Source: Pomphorhynchus laevis (Eukaryota > Acanthocephala > Palaeacanthocephala > Echinorhynchida > Pomphorhynchidae). Taken from it: 64,000 bases of DNA. This document shows, piece by piece, positions 19,991-31,411 of this stretch. Location: assembly GCA_012934845.2 (NCBI GenBank), contig WNNJ02000739.1:31653-95652 (forward strand), read 5' to 3'. The notes beneath the pieces are model-generated. The model worked only from the letters and a program-made list of their open reading frames with translations, did not search any database and had not been told where the DNA came from. Positions within the stretch are counted from its first letter, which is position 1. Each line of letters begins with the position of its first letter. The position numbers and the translations under genes are program-made.

Positions 19991-22900
19991 TTTCAAAATA
20001 CTAAATTTTGATTTTTTTCATTTCGGATTCTGGAAGAAATCTGATCACTTAACTGAGGTGGCTATTTTGTACCATAAAAAATTAAAAATCACAATATTTT
20101 AATATTAAAAGATTCCTTTATAACCCGGTATATTTGCAACGATTAATAGACAATATACCGTGTTTTATAATAAAGATTAAATAGAGGTCACCAAGAGGGA
20201 ATGCTATACTATTCGATGTTGGCTCCCCATTCTTAACCCCCCACATAACAGCGCAAATACGTATCAATGATGTATTCTCTCTGATGTAAGGTGATTATAA
20301 AGTCATCATGATTTATATATTCGACAATTTTTTAATCTGCCTGTTTATAGTAAAATATAAAATTGACCAAAGATAATGCCGTGCCAATGCATAATTTCAG
20401 TATGTATGTAAAAGGTTATATTACCGATAAAACAAATTTAACATGTCAATAATGACATGTTAGTAGAGCAAACAAATCACTTAATTCAGGCAAAATATTT
20501 TACACTATAAATAAATTTAAAACATGGAAAATATGCCGAGTTTTTATGGTAAATAAAAAATACGTTCATTGTTGATCATTTTGTCAGTTATGAACCTCCC
20601 TATTCAAAACATCCTTCTAGTTTTGTGTTTGGCTGTATCTGGAATTCTTGCGTCGATATTTGCAGTCTGCACCATATGTTCTTGGTGTTCTATACAATGT
20701 TTTGTCAGCTTTGTTGGTTTTGATACAAATATGTAATACATCGAGTAGGCAATCTTACTGCAACTTAGAGCTTAGTCCATAATATTTAGTTGGTTGAATT
20801 GAGCCTAAGCTGTTCAAAATAAATGAAATAAATAGTAGTGTGCAGTATTTTACAGATAATCTTGATTATCCAAGATAATTTTTACTCGAAAAATGTTTCT
20901 AGAATTTTGAAAGACTACTTGTAACAAAGAAAAACTATTATTGTGGGTTCCGCTAATAAAGCTCTTCAGGTAAACACCGATAACATTTATCTATCTTAGT
21001 TTATGTTGGTTTTATAAGTGATTGTCCATTTAGTAGATTTTTAATTTTTCTTTAAGCAGTGTTATCTGTGCCCAAATACTAAGAACGTCGCTTAAAATCG
21101 TTTTTAGAAAACATTCAAACCATCAGGCAAAATTTAAATTGGTATTGACCAAATTCTAATTACATTAGCATTATAACAAATGTTAATATTTCATTGAAGC
21201 GAGATATTGTTCCCAAATGTTGGTTTCAATCGATTTTATATAAATCCTAGCAAAGAGTGGAAATATTATTGATTTATTTATAAAGAATATTACCAATTTG
21301 ATTGTTTAATGAACTTGTTTATCTACATTTTCTTTGACGACTCATTTTACAATTCCTTTTTCAAAGTCTTATCTTGTAAGGTAGTGAGTACATGACAGTG
21401 GTGCTGTGCTCACCAGCTTACATATTTATCCAAAAACGCAATAATTTTATTCATTTCTTCAGTTGTCGTGTTTCTTCAGTTGATGAAATTAAATCATCAA
21501 GTCTAGCCAAATACAGCGGGATTCAAAACACAAGCGATTCCCGAGTCTATGAGCTTGCTTCCAATCATATCATATGAAAAAAGGAAACAAATTCACCTGT
21601 AATTGTGCGTTTTAAATCCACGTAACCGATTATTATCCAAGGAATAATTATCTAAATCTTCTTCATCATTGTTTTCGAATTCGGAATTAAAAACGTTGTT
21701 ATAGATATATGATTCCGAACCAACCGTCAGTGTATCGTGAAGGTATAAGTTTTTAAGAATATAAATTTATACAACATTGTATAGAAGATAAATCAAAACT
21801 ATTTAAATACATTTAATTCTCAAGATCTCAATAAGGGACAAAAGTTATCAGGATCGTCTATATTTTTGAGTTATTTTATATTTTTAATATTTAAGATAAA
21901 GTAAATATATCTTAAGATAAATATTAAAATTACTTTAATATAACGGTAATTAACTTATGTATTAAATAGGACAATAGCTCTACAAGAGGCATTTATGCAT
22001 GTAAGCTTATGCAAACCAAAAAATATTATGTACAGTACATAAAATAAAAAATTACGTATAAATAAAATGTGCAATGATACTGTTCTACTTAAAAAACATT
22101 TAATTTATTTAATTAACACATTTATTAAATGTGGGTATTATAAAGATAAAAATAAACAAAACATTGTCACATATATAAGTCATCAAAATTTTATTTAAAA
22201 TAAATTGTAACTTTTGAGTGGATAATTTTTATAGATGAATAGTACATAATATACTTTTCGTTAGGATACGATATTACTATTGATAATGACATTACAAAAG
22301 ATGAATTGTATCACTAGAGGTATCTAGCCCGTCTAGTATGATGGATTAATGATAAGTGCTGAAACCTGAAAACATAGCAGTTATTCTCGACAACATAAAA
22401 TCTTTATTAAAACACATGATTTATTAGTGACTTAATGATTTTATATTCATGATTTATTAATTATTATTAAGGATTATTAATGATTTATTAACTCTTAATC
22501 TATTAATAAAATTCTATGTTATAAAAATATTATAAATATTCTGAAAATTTAATATTTAAATTTTGTTAGCTTTATCATTAGTTTGGCTGTCATGAAAGAA
22601 TCGACAAAACAATAACCTAGCACAGTTTCGTCATTGTTTTGACTCATCAGTGCCATGTACATCCCACTGCTGAATGCAGAGGAGGACCGCCAGACCGCAC
22701 AAGGCAAGTCAAAGCATACTTAGAACTAGGCATCACCAAGCTCTAAATATTGCAAGCTTTATTGGCTTGACATGCTTCACCAAAAAGGATCAGCAGCAAA
22801 AAGGGCACTGGCTAAATAGTCAGGGCAATCATTAATATATCTGCCATCTTCGTGGAAAATATATTGTTAGAAGATATATTGCATTACTTAAAAGATCTGA

Positions 22901-23430
22901 TTTATATCACTCCTTACTGAGATTATTAATCGTACTTTCATAGTTTTAATTATGTTGCTAGATTGTTCATTCATACTACTTTTTCATGAAATGCGTCTAG
23001 TATAAACTGTTCAATACCAATATGCTACATAGATATTCAATGCCCTCTTATTTTATTTAAATTCAATCTTGCTCGAGGCGTGGTCAAGTCCATTAAAATT
23101 CGCTTCGTAACGTGCTCTTGGAATACACTTCGTATTTTCCAAGCGTGTCGCTTAATTTTCAATTAATCTCAATCACATGGATTTTCAATTAAGCTTATTT
23201 TCGAATCATGAATTTCACCTTGATTATACTGTGCGCTTTGCAACATTAAATTATTGAATAATTTCTTGCTTTAGATAAATTTGTTAACCAAGCATTCAAA
23301 AAATGCTTCTGTGCAATTTGGAACCTTAAAATATTTAAAAATAAAATATTTTTGATACTTAAAAACAACGTCAGAACAACCATCAAGTTTATATTATATT
23401 TTCTGGGAAAAACTTATTCTATACAATATG
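19991..23430. other. A+T-rich non-coding stretch
   Basis: No supportable gene. Apart from the structured repeat at 20176-20290, I see only A+T-rich unique-looking sequence. ORFs here are short and lack recognisable motifs (for example 21392-21577). A segment at about 22640-22800 is less A+T-rich but not recognisable. Confidence 0.6.
20176..20290 (-). ncRNA. Hammerhead-like structured repeat, family 2 copy 1 (degenerate)
   Basis: A diverged relative of the repeat at 24866-24990. In minus-strand sense the stem segments GCTGTTATG and TATAGCA and the CCTCTATT/AATGGGG pairing are still visible. The core CTGATGA has become TTGGTGA and GAAAC is not preserved. The flanking ATACAT...GTATTT hairpin is kept. 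Confidence 0.4.
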
Positions 23431-24060
23431 AATTATCATAAATAGATTCAAATTGAAAAAACTAAGAGAAAATTATATACATATATTCAATATTTTAGAA
23501 TATGGCAATGCGTACCAAGAAGAAAATTTTACTCAATCCAGGCTAGCAAACTCTTGTGATACGGATAATATCAGGAAGTTAAAGTATATACAAGTTGAAT
23601 GTTCAGCTAGCGATTGTCAAACTTTGACATCGGTAAAACAAATTTGAGATTTGGATCATGATTCTGGTGACGGGACACCGTTCTATTGCAGATTTTGTCC
23701 GGCAAAACAAATCAATTTGTTGGTTGAACGTTTAAAGCAATTGGAAAATGTATCCAATCTTTTCTCAAATTTTCGATGGATCTAATGAGGCAGTGACGAA
23801 GCCGTAAACAGTTACAATTGCTGTACGTAATGATACACAGTCACGTAACTCAAATCGCGATTTTTCCTTTGAGTCAATCATAACTAGCAATTGTATATTA
23901 TTTATCATAGTTACTCAAATATTCGTTGCTTAATATGTCAGATGAAATAAAAACGTCTCTTTCAAGATATTGTAGCGGATGCAGTTATTTTTACAGAATC
24001 ATGGCTTAGCTCATCAGTACCAGACGCAGATATATATTGCAGGAAATAGTATAAGTAGGA
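23430..24060 (+). pseudogene. Decayed LINE: ORF1 N-terminal and endonuclease remnants
   Basis: At 23585-23770, across one stop, the frame reads VECSASDCQTLTSVKQ and then FYCRFCPAKQINLLVERL. This is the same C-x4-C...C-x2-C knuckle as in other LINE ORF1s here. At ~23970-24050 it reads ADAVIFTESWLSSSVPDADIY, matching the TESW motif of APE endonucleases. The region between is largely deleted, so this is an old, internally deleted copy. Confidence 0.55.
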
Positions 24061-24770
24061 GTGATAGTGCAGGCAATATGTACTGTATGTACTCGATTCT
24101 GGCATTTTGTACGCTCACGTAATTTACAATTTTTACTTGCTGAAATAAAGGCAGTAAATTAAATAATTTTCAAGGATTTGAAGCAGTAAAAAATATTAAA
24201 CAGTAAAATGTTTAAACTAGTTTTGTTTACAATCTAATTTAAATAAGCAATACGAATTAAAGCTTCTCTGTGATATTTAATTTTTTAAATTAAATACAAA
24301 TTCATTCAGAAGGTAGCCAGATAAGGTGATTAGGACACATTTTTGAGGATGCCTAAGAAACGCCTTCTTAGTGTGTAGTCACACGTTGAGCTTTCTTGAT
24401 AAAAAAACCTTCGTATAAGTTGAAAGAGCAGTTATCAAAACTTGTCGCTGAACGCCTTACGTTATCCGAAAGAAACAGAATGCTACACCTGTAGTAGCAA
24501 TATAAGACCCAACATCGTGTCAATATGCAAAATTGTTGAGCGTTTTCTCATATGAACCAACATCGTTTGACAGTGAAGATTGAGCTTGCAATAATATGTT
24601 AATGGAGAGTTACAAGCCTCAGTATTTAGATAAGTTTAAACATTATAATTAAATAAGCTAACTGAGTCTACGTATTTAATATAATTATAAAATAAACAAA
24701 ACATAATAATGCTAAATCAAAATTTAATAATTAAATAATAAAATTAATAATTGTTTTTAGATTTTTTATA
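24061..24770. other. A+T-rich non-coding stretch
   Basis: No gene, RNA or repeat recognised. Confidence 0.5.
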
Positions 24771-24865
24771 ATTTAAATCAAGTTAAAATAAAAAAATGAA
24801 ATTTAAAATAAACGTCATTTTTATGAATTGACTAATAAATAACATACGTTGTATCAGAATAAGAA

Positions 24866-24990
24866 TTAGAGGTCATCAGGAGGAACTGCTATGCTATCAG
24901 GTTTCGGCCCCTAACTCCTCTACCCAACATAGCAGCGGGGCCAAATACATGCTAATGATGTATTTCCTCTGATAAAACTATCTAGTATCT
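24866..24990 (-). ncRNA. Hammerhead-like structured repeat, family 2 copy 2 (best preserved)
   Basis: Read on the minus strand, the element holds, contiguously: stem III strand CTGCTATG-TTGGGT, A at the cleavage position, stem I strand GAGGAG, stem II strand TTAGGGG, CC, GAAA, stem III partner (ACCTGA, three bases, CATAGCAG), stem I partner TTCCTC, the core CTGATGA, and stem II partner CCTCTAA. Plus-strand positions are TCATCAG 24873-24879, TTTC 24902-24905 and TAC 24921-24923. All three helices pair with only G-U wobbles. The strand order is reversed relative to a natural hammerhead. A further AAATACAT/ATGTATTT hairpin flanks it. The RNA role is inferred. Confidence 0.5.
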
Positions 24991-25440
24991 TATTCTAATA
25001 CAAAGTATATTATTTATTATCCATCCATAAAAATTTGCCACTTAAGAGTTTAAATTTATTCTTTATATTATTGTGTTGATTTATATATTTTACTATTTTC
25101 TGCTTGATGTTATTTTTATAGTAACCTAGTTTAAAATATGTATCTATTAAATTATTTAAATGATTTTGAAGAAAGCCAATATCATTACATATTGTTATAA
25201 ATATTATCTTTTTCAATGCTTTAAAATTTAAATTTTCTGATTGCAATTAGATTTCATTTGTTTCAATAGTTTATGTATTGACCTCTTAGTCAGTTAAACC
25301 AATTATTTTTATATAAATCAGTTTAGATAATTGAGTTTGAGTATTTTATACTATATATAAATTAAAAATAAAGATAAATAATAAATATTTATATAAGATT
25401 TTTACAGTTTATATTTATTTCAAGTTAAAATTTATAATTG
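24991..25440. other. Non-coding spacer between family 2 copies
   Basis: A+T-rich. A 78-codon minus-strand ORF at 25010-25246 has no recognisable motif and biased Lys/Asn composition; I do not call it a gene. Confidence 0.5.
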
Positions 25441-25507
25441 AAATTTAAAATAAAAGTCAATTTTTATGAATTGACTAATAAATAACAGACGATATATCAG
25501 AATAAGG

Positions 25508-25591
25508 ATTAGAGGTCATATGAAGGAACTGCTATGTTATCAGGTTTCGGAAACTATTACTCGACCCAACATAGCAGCGGTGCCATTTAAT
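25508..25591 (-). ncRNA. Hammerhead-like structured repeat, family 2 copy 3 (cut by insertions)
   Basis: Homologous to 24866-24937, with upstream similarity from ~25440 (TTTTTATGAATTGACTAATA). Stem III (CTGCTATG-TTGGGT with CATAGCAG) and CGAAACC are kept, and the cleavage base is C (GGGTC). The CTGATGA segment has decayed to CATATGA. The copy stops at GGTGCCATTTAAT, where fragment G and LINE H inserted. Confidence 0.45.
25578..25591. repeat. Target-site duplication, left copy (RLE fragment G)
   Basis: CGGTGCCATTTAAT, repeated exactly at 25887-25900. Confidence 0.8.
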
Positions 25592-25886
25592 TTTTTAATA
25601 AATTAGTTACGAAGCTACAAAGGGTTCCCGCAAATAGGCCCGTCAAACACATCAAAACATTGTTTGTCGACAAGATTACGAAGTCACCGATATAAGTCAG
25701 TGTTCGTCAGATTTTTTTAAACTCACAGGTAGCGTTGAGCCCCCGTCACCGTCAATAGAGGATACCACTGTTGCGAAGGATGGATCTTCTTGTCTAATAT
25801 ATACGGCTATACCGTGGGTGGAACGATAACCTCGGATACAAATTGACGCGGCCCGACACAAAGCTAAACTGATCTCACTTTTCATA
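25592..25886 (-). mobile_element. RLE-type LINE fragment G, 3' end only, with 14-bp target-site duplication
   Basis: A ~295-bp 5'-truncated RLE LINE. The coding remnant (25885-25697) reads SLALCRAASICIRGYRSTHG, matching the C-terminal tail of LINE C. The 3' untranslated region carries GGCCTATTTGCGGGAACCC in sense (25620-25640). The flanking 14-bp duplication shows insertion by target priming into family 2 copy 3. Confidence 0.8.
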
Positions 25887-25900
25887 CGGTGCCATTTAAT
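25887..25900. repeat. Target-site duplication, right copy (RLE fragment G)
   Basis: Identical to 25578-25591. It is followed by AATAATTTATTTGACGTGG, the 3' end of LINE H. Confidence 0.8.
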
Positions 25901-26535
25901 AATAATTTATTTGACGTGGGAAATGCGTGCAAACTGCACGACTTCATTACCACTATCAAAAAACAGCAAAAGTCACAGATTAATTAGTTAATTGTTGAAA
26001 TGGAGTTGGATTTGTCGTTTGAAGCACGGCAGGGAAGTTGATTGACGTATATGAATGGACAGATGGCTCCACGATAGAGGAGCAGCCACAAGGAAGGAGC
26101 GGAGTCCAAAGGAGGTAGAGTAGTTTGGGACATGTAAAAGAAGGGAATTACAGGAACGCAAGGAACAGTAAACAGGACGAGAATTATCAAGAAAAGGAAG
26201 GTTGAGAAATGAAGGGGTATGAAAAGTTACAAGGCGGAAAGCAACGATAAGAAGACGAATTTGAACACGACAATAAATTGTAGGCAAATCGAAAGAAGCA
26301 AGATGGTAGGATGTATGATCAAAACGACGAAGACGAATTCGGACGGCTGCGTTGACAATACGTTGTAGGGGAAGAAGAGTGGATTTAGGTGTGTTGGAAA
26401 ATAGACTTAGACAATAATCGAGTCTAGAAAAAAAGAGAAGATATGAGAGTCATACAAGAAGGAAAATCGATTAATCTACGAACTTGATGGAGGTTGCGAA
26501 GTATTAAGGTAGATGAGCGTACTTTATGAGCGTAC

Positions 26536-27414
26536 TTAAACGAAAGGTTTAAGTGAAAGTCGGTTGTCAAAATGGAGGCTTAGGAAAACGAGATTATCAA
26601 CGATAGGAAGAATTGTAGAATTTAATGATACGGAGGGAGGTTCTAAGCAGAGGCGTCGAGCTAGGATCCACATAATTTTGGATTTATCAGGATTCATAGA
26701 AAGGCGAAGGGAAGAAAGATGATTGGAAATTGAGGCAAGGCAGTCGGAAGCAGAAACACTAAGATCGTGAATAGTATAAACAGGTGCATTAGCATAGATG
26801 AGAATGTCATCAGCATATTGCATAACATGGAAGTAAAATTTATGAGAAATTGAAGACAAATCACCGAGAAGAAGAGATAAAAGCATAGGGCCTAATACGG
26901 AGCCTTGTGGAACACCGGACGGGATGGACGAAGGATGGGAGAGAGAAGAGTTAGAATAGACGCGAAATGTACGGTTTGATAGATATGAAGAAAACCATGA
27001 TACAGTGAGTAAAGAGAAGCCATAATCATGACGAAGGCGATGGAGAAGAATCGAGTGATCGACGATGTCTAAAGCAGACGATAGATCAAGAGAAACTATG
27101 ACACCACATGATTTATGATCGCGGTATATGAGTAAGTCATTATAAACTTTAAGACATGCAATTTCGGTGAAGTAATTAGAGCGAAAATCGGCTTGGAAAG
27201 AAGGAAATAAGTTAGAGGAAAAGAGATATGTATTAACTTGCTTAAAAACGAGACGCTCAAGGAGTTTAAAGAGGGTTGGGAGAAGTGAAATAGGACGGTA
27301 CGAAGATGGTAGTGAGGAGTCGAGAGATTGTTTTTTTGATGAGAGGACGAACAGTGGCGCATTTCCAGATGGAAGGAAATGTACGGCTACGGATGGACGA
27401 GGAAAATCGTCCAT
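26536..27414 (-). pseudogene. LINE H reverse transcriptase
   Basis: Contains YRPISLLPTLFKLLERL, SLDLSSALDIVDH (palm motif A), GVPQGSVLGPMLLS, QYADDILIYA and the MNPDKSKIMW block. The downstream C-terminal region (25988-26535) continues in other frames (for example LRSFLVAAPLSWSHL at 26000-26060), so frameshifts are present. Relative I shows the intact order. Confidence 0.75.
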
Positions 27415-27615
27415 CCGATCGGGAAACAGGAAGAAGGTGGAATAGTTCTGGGAGGGAAGTATTTAAAGAGAACAGTGGGTACAAGGGGGCTATGGGTAGT
27501 AGGGAAAGTAATATTAGATAGCTTAGTTTGTAGATAAGAAGAAAATTCATCAGGATTTATATTACAAGGGGTAGATGATCGTGAAAGAATTGAGTTTAAG
27601 ATTTTCCCATGAGAT

Positions 27616-28422
27616 TTAGAGTTGGAAGATGATTCGAGTTGATTTCGTTAAAAGAGAGTATACGTACGTTTGTACGTATAAGTACAAATATACGTACGTT
27701 TGTACGTATAAGAATGAGATGTGAACGGCGTAGAGAAAAGTAGGAATCACGAAGATTTGTAGGGAGTGAGTTGGGAGAACGTTTAAGAAAGCGTTTATAC
27801 ATACGAAAATAGTGACGGAGTCGACGCTTAGAAAGACTACAGTCAGGATCGAACCAGGGAGCATGACGCAAAGCTGGGAACGTCTAAGTCGACTAGGCAG
27901 AAGGTTATTGAGGATCGACGTATGTTCAGAATTAAACAGAATGCAGAGATCATCGGGAGAGAGATAGTTAAGAGGAAGTGAAAAGAGTAAAGAATTGAGT
28001 AAGGCTGTACAGAGAAGAGGGATATCGAGAAGCTTCCAGGGTCGACTTGGTGTAGATAATGGTAAAGGCGGAGAATGAGGATGGGCACGAGTAAGAGTAA
28101 GAGTGACAAGGAAATGATCGGACAAACCAGGATCAGTAATTGACAAGGAGGTATAGTCATTGAAGCAATTAGGAACAGCAATGATGTCGAGAACACCGCC
28201 TAGAATATGAGTTGGGCTTGTTGAAGGTAATTTATAGTTAAAATCAGAAAAAAAATTAGTTAAAGTGATAGAGTCAGAGTCAGACGGGCGATCAAGACGA
28301 ATGTTAAAGTCACCGAGAACAAAAGAAGGAGTATAAGACAATGAACAGTGAGACATAAGATCTGCAAGGTCGTTAAAGAAGATACGTGAGAGGGCAACTG
28401 AACCTGGACGGTATACAATCAC
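27616..28422 (-). pseudogene. LINE H endonuclease, C-terminal part
   Basis: Begins in the endonuclease at VYRPGS, with VLGDFNIRLDRPS, THILGGVLDIIAV and LSDHFLVTL, all as in I and J2. An inserted 26-bp tandem repeat (27660-27712) adds FVLIRTNVRI twice to the linker, and the frame departs from the family after it. Confidence 0.75.
27660..27712. repeat. 26-bp tandem repeat inside LINE H
   Basis: Two near-identical units built from TACGTACGTTTGTACGTATA lie inside the linker coding region. The unit is itself partly palindromic (TACGTACGTA-like). Confidence 0.75.
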
Positions 28423-28513
28423 AAGTTTCAGAGGAAAAAAAAACGATTTATTTTAACGTGGCAAACGCGTGCCAGCACACGCTTACATGACCACAACAAA
28501 ACAAGACTGTGAA

Positions 28514-31411
28514 TTAGGTGTCGAGAAGGTGTGAACGGAGGAGGTGTTTGAATGTGATAAAGGAGGGAGCGCGGCGGACGTCGAGAGGGAGTTGATTCCA
28601 GGCGAGTGAGGCGGCGACAAGGAAGGATCGGAGATCGTAGTTGTTGGAGTAATTAGGAACGTGGAGTAAGAGGGTATGACAGGAACGAAGCGATAGCGAG
28701 GTGGGGCGAGTATCGTCTAAGAAAGGAAGGTTGATGAACGATGGGGAGCCGACAGCGATGAGACGAAAAGTAACGAGAAGAAGGCGGAGTTTGATGCGGA
28801 TGTGGATAGTGGGCCAGGAGAGTTGGGCAAAATATGTGGATGTGTGGTCGAAGCGACGGAGACGAAAGAGCACTCGAACGGCGGTGTTGATTATTCGTTG
28901 TAGGGGTAGGATGATGGATTTTGGAGAATTGGCGAAAAGGCTAAGGCAGTAATCGATTTTAGGGAAAAGAAGCGATGAAAGAAGAGACATACAAGAACGG
29001 AAGTCGATAAGGGGGCGGATACGGCGGATGTCACGGAGAATTAAGTTAGACGAGCGGACCTTGTCACTCACGAAGGGTTTAAGGGAAAGGTGATCATCGA
29101 AATGGAAGCCTAAGAAAGTGAGATTGTGGACTATAGGGATGATAGATGAGGCAAAACATACAATGGGAGGAGATATGTTTGGTTTACGGAGAAGGATCCA
29201 CATTATTTTGGACTTTTCGGGGTTTAGAACGAGATGGAGATTGGAGAGACGTTTGTAGATAGAAGAAAGACAGTTGGAGGCAGAAATGCCGATATCGTGT
29301 ATGCGATGTGCGGGTGCATGATCATAGATTAGAATGTCATCGGCGTATTGCATGACCTTAAAGGAGTAAGGTTTGATAAACGGAGATAGATCGCCAAGCA
29401 GAAGAGAGAAAAGCAGGGGACCTAGGACTGAACCTTGTGGGACCCCGCAAAAAATAGGGATGGGAGGGGAGGATGATGAATTAGAACAGACGCGAAAGGA
29501 ACGGTCGGATAGATATAAGGCGAACCATGCTACGGAGGAGGAAGAAAATCCGTAATCATAACGAAGGCGAGAAAGGAGGACGGAGTGGTCGACAATGTCG
29601 AATGCGGAGGAGAGGTCGAGGGAGATGAGAACACTATATAGAGCCTTGTCTCGAGAAATGAGTAAGTCGTTGTACACTTTTATGCATGCGATTTCTGTGG
29701 AGTAATTAGAGCGGAAAGCGGATTGGAATAGAGGGTACAGATTGGATGAGGAGAGATAAGCGTTGATTTGTATTAAGATGAGGCGTTCTAAGAGCTTAGA
29801 AAGAGTAGGGAGTAGTGAAATGGGGCGATAGCTAGAAGGAAGGGAGGGGTCGAGCGATTGTTTCTTAAGGAGGGGACGAACGATTGCGGATTTCTAGTGT
29901 GAAGGGAAGATACGACTGCGGATGGACGAGTTAAACAAGGTTGTGAGAAATGGGGATATCGATGAGCATATAGATTTTAATATGTGGGTAGGCAGGGGAT
30001 CGGCGGGTGAGGTTTTGTTGGGCAAGGACATGAGGACAGATGATACTTCTGTAGGTGAGACAGGGAGAAGATGAAAGAGTTTCGGAAGGATGAGGCTAGG
30101 TGGGGCAGAGTGGGATAGGATGGAGACCAGGGTGTGAGAGAGCAGCGTGGATACTTTAGTCTGGAGAAATGACGAATAATCATTAGCATTGATGTTGCAC
30201 GGCGTAGAGGAACGAGCCAGGATTGAGTTAAAAGTATGCCAGAGAGTCTTAGAGTTGAATGAAGTGATGATTTTATGCTGCCAGAAGGAGTTGCATTTGG
30301 TACGTAGTAGGTTGAGATGAGACCGGCGAAGAGCAAGATAGGAATAACGGAAAGACGGAGTGATTGAGCGGAAATCGCGTCTGAGAGAGCGGTGATAGAC
30401 TCGAAAAGCATGGCGGAGTCGACGCTTTGAGAGTAGATATTGGATGTCAAACCATGGGGCACGGTGCAAGCGACGGTGTGGGTGAGACTTGAAGGGCAAG
30501 AGAATATCGAGAGTGGATGTGAGTTCAGAGTCGAAAAGAAAGGCGAAATCGTGAGGAGATGAATATGTTATTGTGGGTAATGATAAAGACGATTTGAGTA
30601 AGGCAGAGCGGAGAAGGGAGAGGTCAAGATTTCTCCAAGGGCGACGTAGGATTGTAGGTGTGGGAGGAGGGGTGTGGTTGCGAGTGAGATCAAGGGTGAT
30701 AAGAAAGTGATCGGATAGACCAGGATCATAGATGGACAGTGAGGTGTAGGCAGCAAAATGATCGGGGACAGCGATGATGTCGAGTGCCCCACCAAGTATA
30801 TGTGTGGGGGCAGTGGAGATTAGTTTGTAATTGTAGTTGGATAGAATGTTGATGAAGCGGATGGAATCTGTGGAAGAGGGGCGGTCTAGGCGGATATTGA
30901 AGTCGCCTAGAACGAGTGAAGGGATTGAGGACAAAGAACAATGAGAAAGGAGGTCAGCGAGTTCGGTAAAAAATAAGGCTGTAGGAGCTGATGAACCAGG
31001 ACGGTATACAATGGCGAGATCTAGAGTGATCGGGTTAGAATAACGACAAGTGAGCAATTCAAAAGAGCAAGGACTGAAAGGGGGATTGATTTTGCGAAGA
31101 GACGCTGGGTGACGCGCGAATGCGACGATGCCGCCATGATTAGAGGATTTAGAAGGGCATGAGCTGAGGGGGCGGGCGGATTCGACTAGGGAGCAACCGG
31201 CAGAGAGCAGACGGCGAATGGAAAGGTCGTCGGAATCTGAGTGCCAGGATTCGGTGAGGCAGAAGAGATCGATGGATTGCTTGGTGAATACGTTGAGGAT
31301 AAGATCGGATTTATTGAGAATAGACCTAGTGTTGAGGAGACCGAGGCGGAAACCGTGTGCTGTGGCGAAAGAGTCTAGTGGAGAAGACACATAGAAGAGA
31401 TGGATCGCCAT
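28514..31411 (-). pseudogene. LINE I ORF2: endonuclease + RT, one in-frame stop
   Basis: A frame of about 965 codons starting at ATG 31411 (MAIHLFYVSSPLDSF). It has NTRSIL, TESWHS, IVYRPGSSAP, VLGDFNIRLDRPS, THILGGALDIIAV, LSDHFLITL, then RT motifs SLDLSSAFDIVDH, GVPQGSVLGPLLF and QYADDILIY. One TAG near 29895 replaces the tryptophan in the family motif F-P-S-H-W-K-S-A. Otherwise the frame is open to 28514. The start overlaps the end of ORF1, suggesting coupled translation. Confidence 0.85.

Larger units (their letters stand above)
25901..28433 (-). mobile_element. LINE H, 3' half (interrupted by LINE I)
   Basis: Minus-strand CR1/Jockey-type LINE related to I and K. The 3' end reads in sense ...GCACGCATTTCCCACGTCAAATAAATT. 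Coding of RT (26536-27414) and endonuclease (27616-28422) is readable but broken. The 5' half of the same element resumes at 32696, beyond the inserted LINE I. Confidence 0.75.

Noticed and set aside
22640-22800. Possible coding exon or repeat with higher GC
   Set aside because: Some frames look non-random, but no recognisable motif and no second copy in the window.
25010-25246. 78-codon minus-strand ORF
   Set aside because: Lys/Asn-rich translation of A+T-rich DNA without motifs.
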